Shown here: positions 19,409-20,596 of the stretch, one piece after another
Layout: each line of letters opens with the position of its first letter
Numbering within the stretch: the first letter of the stretch is position 1
IMG/VR virus record: IMGVR_UViG_3300032268_000121
Span: 1-20,596 of that record
DNA: 20,596 bases
Direction: 5' to 3' (one strand)
From: a virus
Made by a program: the position numbers and the translations under genes
The notes under the pieces: generated by a model
Database searches by the model: none
What the model saw: only the letters and a program-made list of their open reading frames with translations
What the model was told of the DNA's origin: nothing

Positions 19409-20365
19409 ATGGCAACAGCAGCATACCCAGGTGGATCGGGATCGATCGTAGCAAAAACGCAAGCAGATAAGTTTATTCCAGAAATTTGGAGTGACGAAGT
19501 AGTAGCTGCTTATAAGAAAAACTTGGTTCTCGCAAACCTCGTAAACAAGATGACCATGAAGGGCAAGAAAGGTGATGTACTTCACATTCCTAAGCCAACT
19601 CGTGGTGTAGCAACTGCTAAGGCAGCAAACACAGCTGTAACAATTCAAGCTGATACCGAAACTGAAGTAAACGTATCTATTGACCAGCACTTTGAGTACT
19701 CACGTTTCATTGAGGACATCGTTGAAGTTCAGGCTTTGGCATCACTCCGTCGCTTCTACACAGAAGATGCTGGCTATGCTTTGGCTAAGAAGATTGATGA
19801 CACCTTGTTCCAATTAGGTAAGTCTTTTGGTAACGGTGACGCTTCTGACTGGACACACAGCACCAGCTATTACATCGACTCTTCTACTGGTTTAACTGCT
19901 TACGCAGAAGACACAGTTGTATCAGGCGACGTATTCACTGACGCTGGCTTCCGTGCCTTGATCAAGCTCATGGACGATGCTGATACCCCAATGGATGGTC
20001 GTTTCTTCGCAGTTCCTCCATCACTCCGTGCTGCTATCATGGGCATCGATCGCTACAATTCTAGCGACTTCGTTGATGGTCGTGGTGTTCAGAACGGCAT
20101 GATTGGTCAGCTGTATGGTATCGATATCTATGTATCGAGCAACTGCCCAGTTATCGAAACTGACGCTAACAACAGCGTTGGTGGCGATGTTAAAGCAGCT
20201 ATCTTGGCTCACCGTGATACAATGGTGTTGGCTGAGCAGATGGGTGTTCGTTCACAGACTCAGTACAAGCAAGAGTATCTCTCGACTCTGTATACTGCCG
20301 ACACGCTGTACGGTGTTAAAGTATTACGTCCAGAGACTGGCTTTGTATTAGCAGTTAACGGCTAA
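19409..20365 (+). CDS. Major capsid protein
   Basis: The 318-aa product has the composition and order of an HK97-fold coat protein: an N-terminal arm (ATAAYPGGSGSIVAKTQADK), the FIPEIWSDEVVAAYKKNLVL helix region, the VLHIPKPTRG strand, then FEYSRFIEDIVEVQALASLR (spine helix area) and a C-terminal LYGVKVLRPETGFVLAV strand. A strong AGGAG lies 9 nt upstream. It follows scaffold and is closed by a strong terminator, the arrangement expected for the most abundant virion protein. No decoration domain is visible. Confidence 0.9.
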   Translation: MATAAYPGGSGSIVAKTQADKFIPEIWSDEVVAAYKKNLVLANLVNKMTMKGKKGDVLHIPKPTRGVATAKAANTAVTIQADTETEVNVSIDQHFEYSRFIEDIVEVQALASLRRFYTEDAGYALAKKIDDTLFQLGKSFGNGDASDWTHSTSYYIDSSTGLTAYAEDTVVSGDVFTDAGFRALIKLMDDADTPMDGRFFAVPPSLRAAIMGIDRYNSSDFVDGRGVQNGMIGQLYGIDIYVSSNCPVIETDANNSVGGDVKAAILAHRDTMVLAEQMGVRSQTQYKQEYLSTLYTADTLYGVKVLRPETGFVLAVNG

Positions 20366-20380
20366 GCAGTAAGTAATCAG

Positions 20381-20409
20381 GATAGCCTCTTCGGAGGCTG
20401 TCTTGTTTT
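20381..20409 (+). terminator. Intrinsic terminator after the capsid gene
   Basis: GATAGCCTC (20381-20389), TTCG tetraloop, GAGGCTGTC (20394-20402): nine pairs including one G-T, followed by TTGTTTT. A very stable UUCG-capped stem with a T tract right after it. It would stop or reduce transcription between capsid and the next gene. Confidence 0.9.
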
Positions 20410-20438
20410 AGTGTATTCAAAGAGTGCATTAAAACAAG
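20402..20438. repeat. Inverted repeat CTTGTTTTA / TAAAACAAG
   Basis: Perfect 9-bp arms at 20402-20410 and 20430-20438 with a 19-nt loop. The left arm contains the terminator's T tract, so in RNA that has read past the terminator the tract can re-pair downstream, just before the ribosome binding site of the next gene. Confidence 0.6.
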
Positions 20439-20451
20439 TCAAGGAGAATAA

Positions 20452-20596
20452 ATGGGTATCTATCGTGGAGCTGGCGGTACAGGCGATGCTGTCAATGACG
20501 CTTCTAGCGAAGCAGTATTAGTCCAACAACTCGTTGTAGAAGCCCAAGCCGATGCAGACGCTGCTCAAGCCTCTGCTACTGCTGCTGCAAGTTCTG
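20452..20596 (+). CDS. Alanine-rich structural or tail-fibre-like protein, N-terminal part
   Basis: Partial: the first 48 codons, cut by the right edge. It begins MGIYRGAGGTGDAVNDASSE, then AVLVQQLVVEAQADADAAQA and a run of Ala/Ser. The GIYRGAGGTGDA start followed by Ala-rich heptads is one I associate with phage tail-fibre or virion-attachment proteins encoded after the capsid gene. AAGGAG is 6 nt upstream. The rest of the gene is needed for a firm call. Confidence 0.65.
   Translation, partial: MGIYRGAGGTGDAVNDASSEAVLVQQLVVEAQADADAAQASATAAASS

Noticed and set aside
1-20596. CRISPR array, insertion sequence or integrase/attachment site
   Set aside because: No regularly spaced repeat array, transposase or integrase frame was seen; the repeats found are short and few.

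Overview
The window is a stretch of tailed double-stranded DNA phage genome (Caudoviricetes), probably a lytic podovirus-like phage with a T7-type replisome. The host cannot be read from the sequence. A cobalamin-dependent (class II) ribonucleotide reductase at the left edge resembles what is known for marine roseophage/cobavirus-type phages, but that placement is an inference. No RNA polymerase gene is present here, and all recognisable promoters are sigma70-like with a 17-nt spacer, so host RNA polymerase probably transcribes the genome.

The layout is two divergent blocks around a gene-free control region at about 12.40-13.08 kb. Everything to the left (1-12394) is on the minus strand, packed with stop/start overlaps (ATGA, TAATG). 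Reading in the direction of transcription it holds: an early run of very small genes (12394 to 9137) with a GP88-family protein; the primase-helicase with an accessory small gene; a run of tiny genes including a cysteine-rich exported peptide and membrane proteins; a DUF1289 protein; a family A DNA polymerase; two small genes; then SSB, a 5' nuclease, a small basic-tailed protein, a PD-(D/E)XK-like nuclease, a metallophosphoesterase, a DUF3310 protein, two small genes and the start of class II ribonucleotide reductase. About twelve of these genes are shorter than 60 codons.

The right block (13079-20596) is on the plus strand and is the packaging and head module: TerS with AT-hook-like motifs, TerL, a predicted HExxH metallopeptidase, portal, two small proteins (one a zinc ribbon), scaffold, major capsid protein, a strong UUCG-loop terminator, and the start of an alanine-rich structural or tail-fibre-like gene.

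The polymerase lacks most of the thioredoxin-binding insertion of T7 gp5. The phage's primase-helicase and SSB both end in leucine rather than the C-terminal phenylalanine of the T7 proteins. This suggests a replisome wired differently from T7.

The most striking non-coding signals are: a 42-nt composite element (13 nt + 9-nt gap + 20 nt) present in the leaders of both the primase-helicase and terminase operons; three promoters sharing TGTGGTATAAT; CCCTAG inverted repeats over two early promoters; and a control region with three hairpins, a 20-bp tandem repeat and a foldable RNA-like segment with two mutually exclusive stems.
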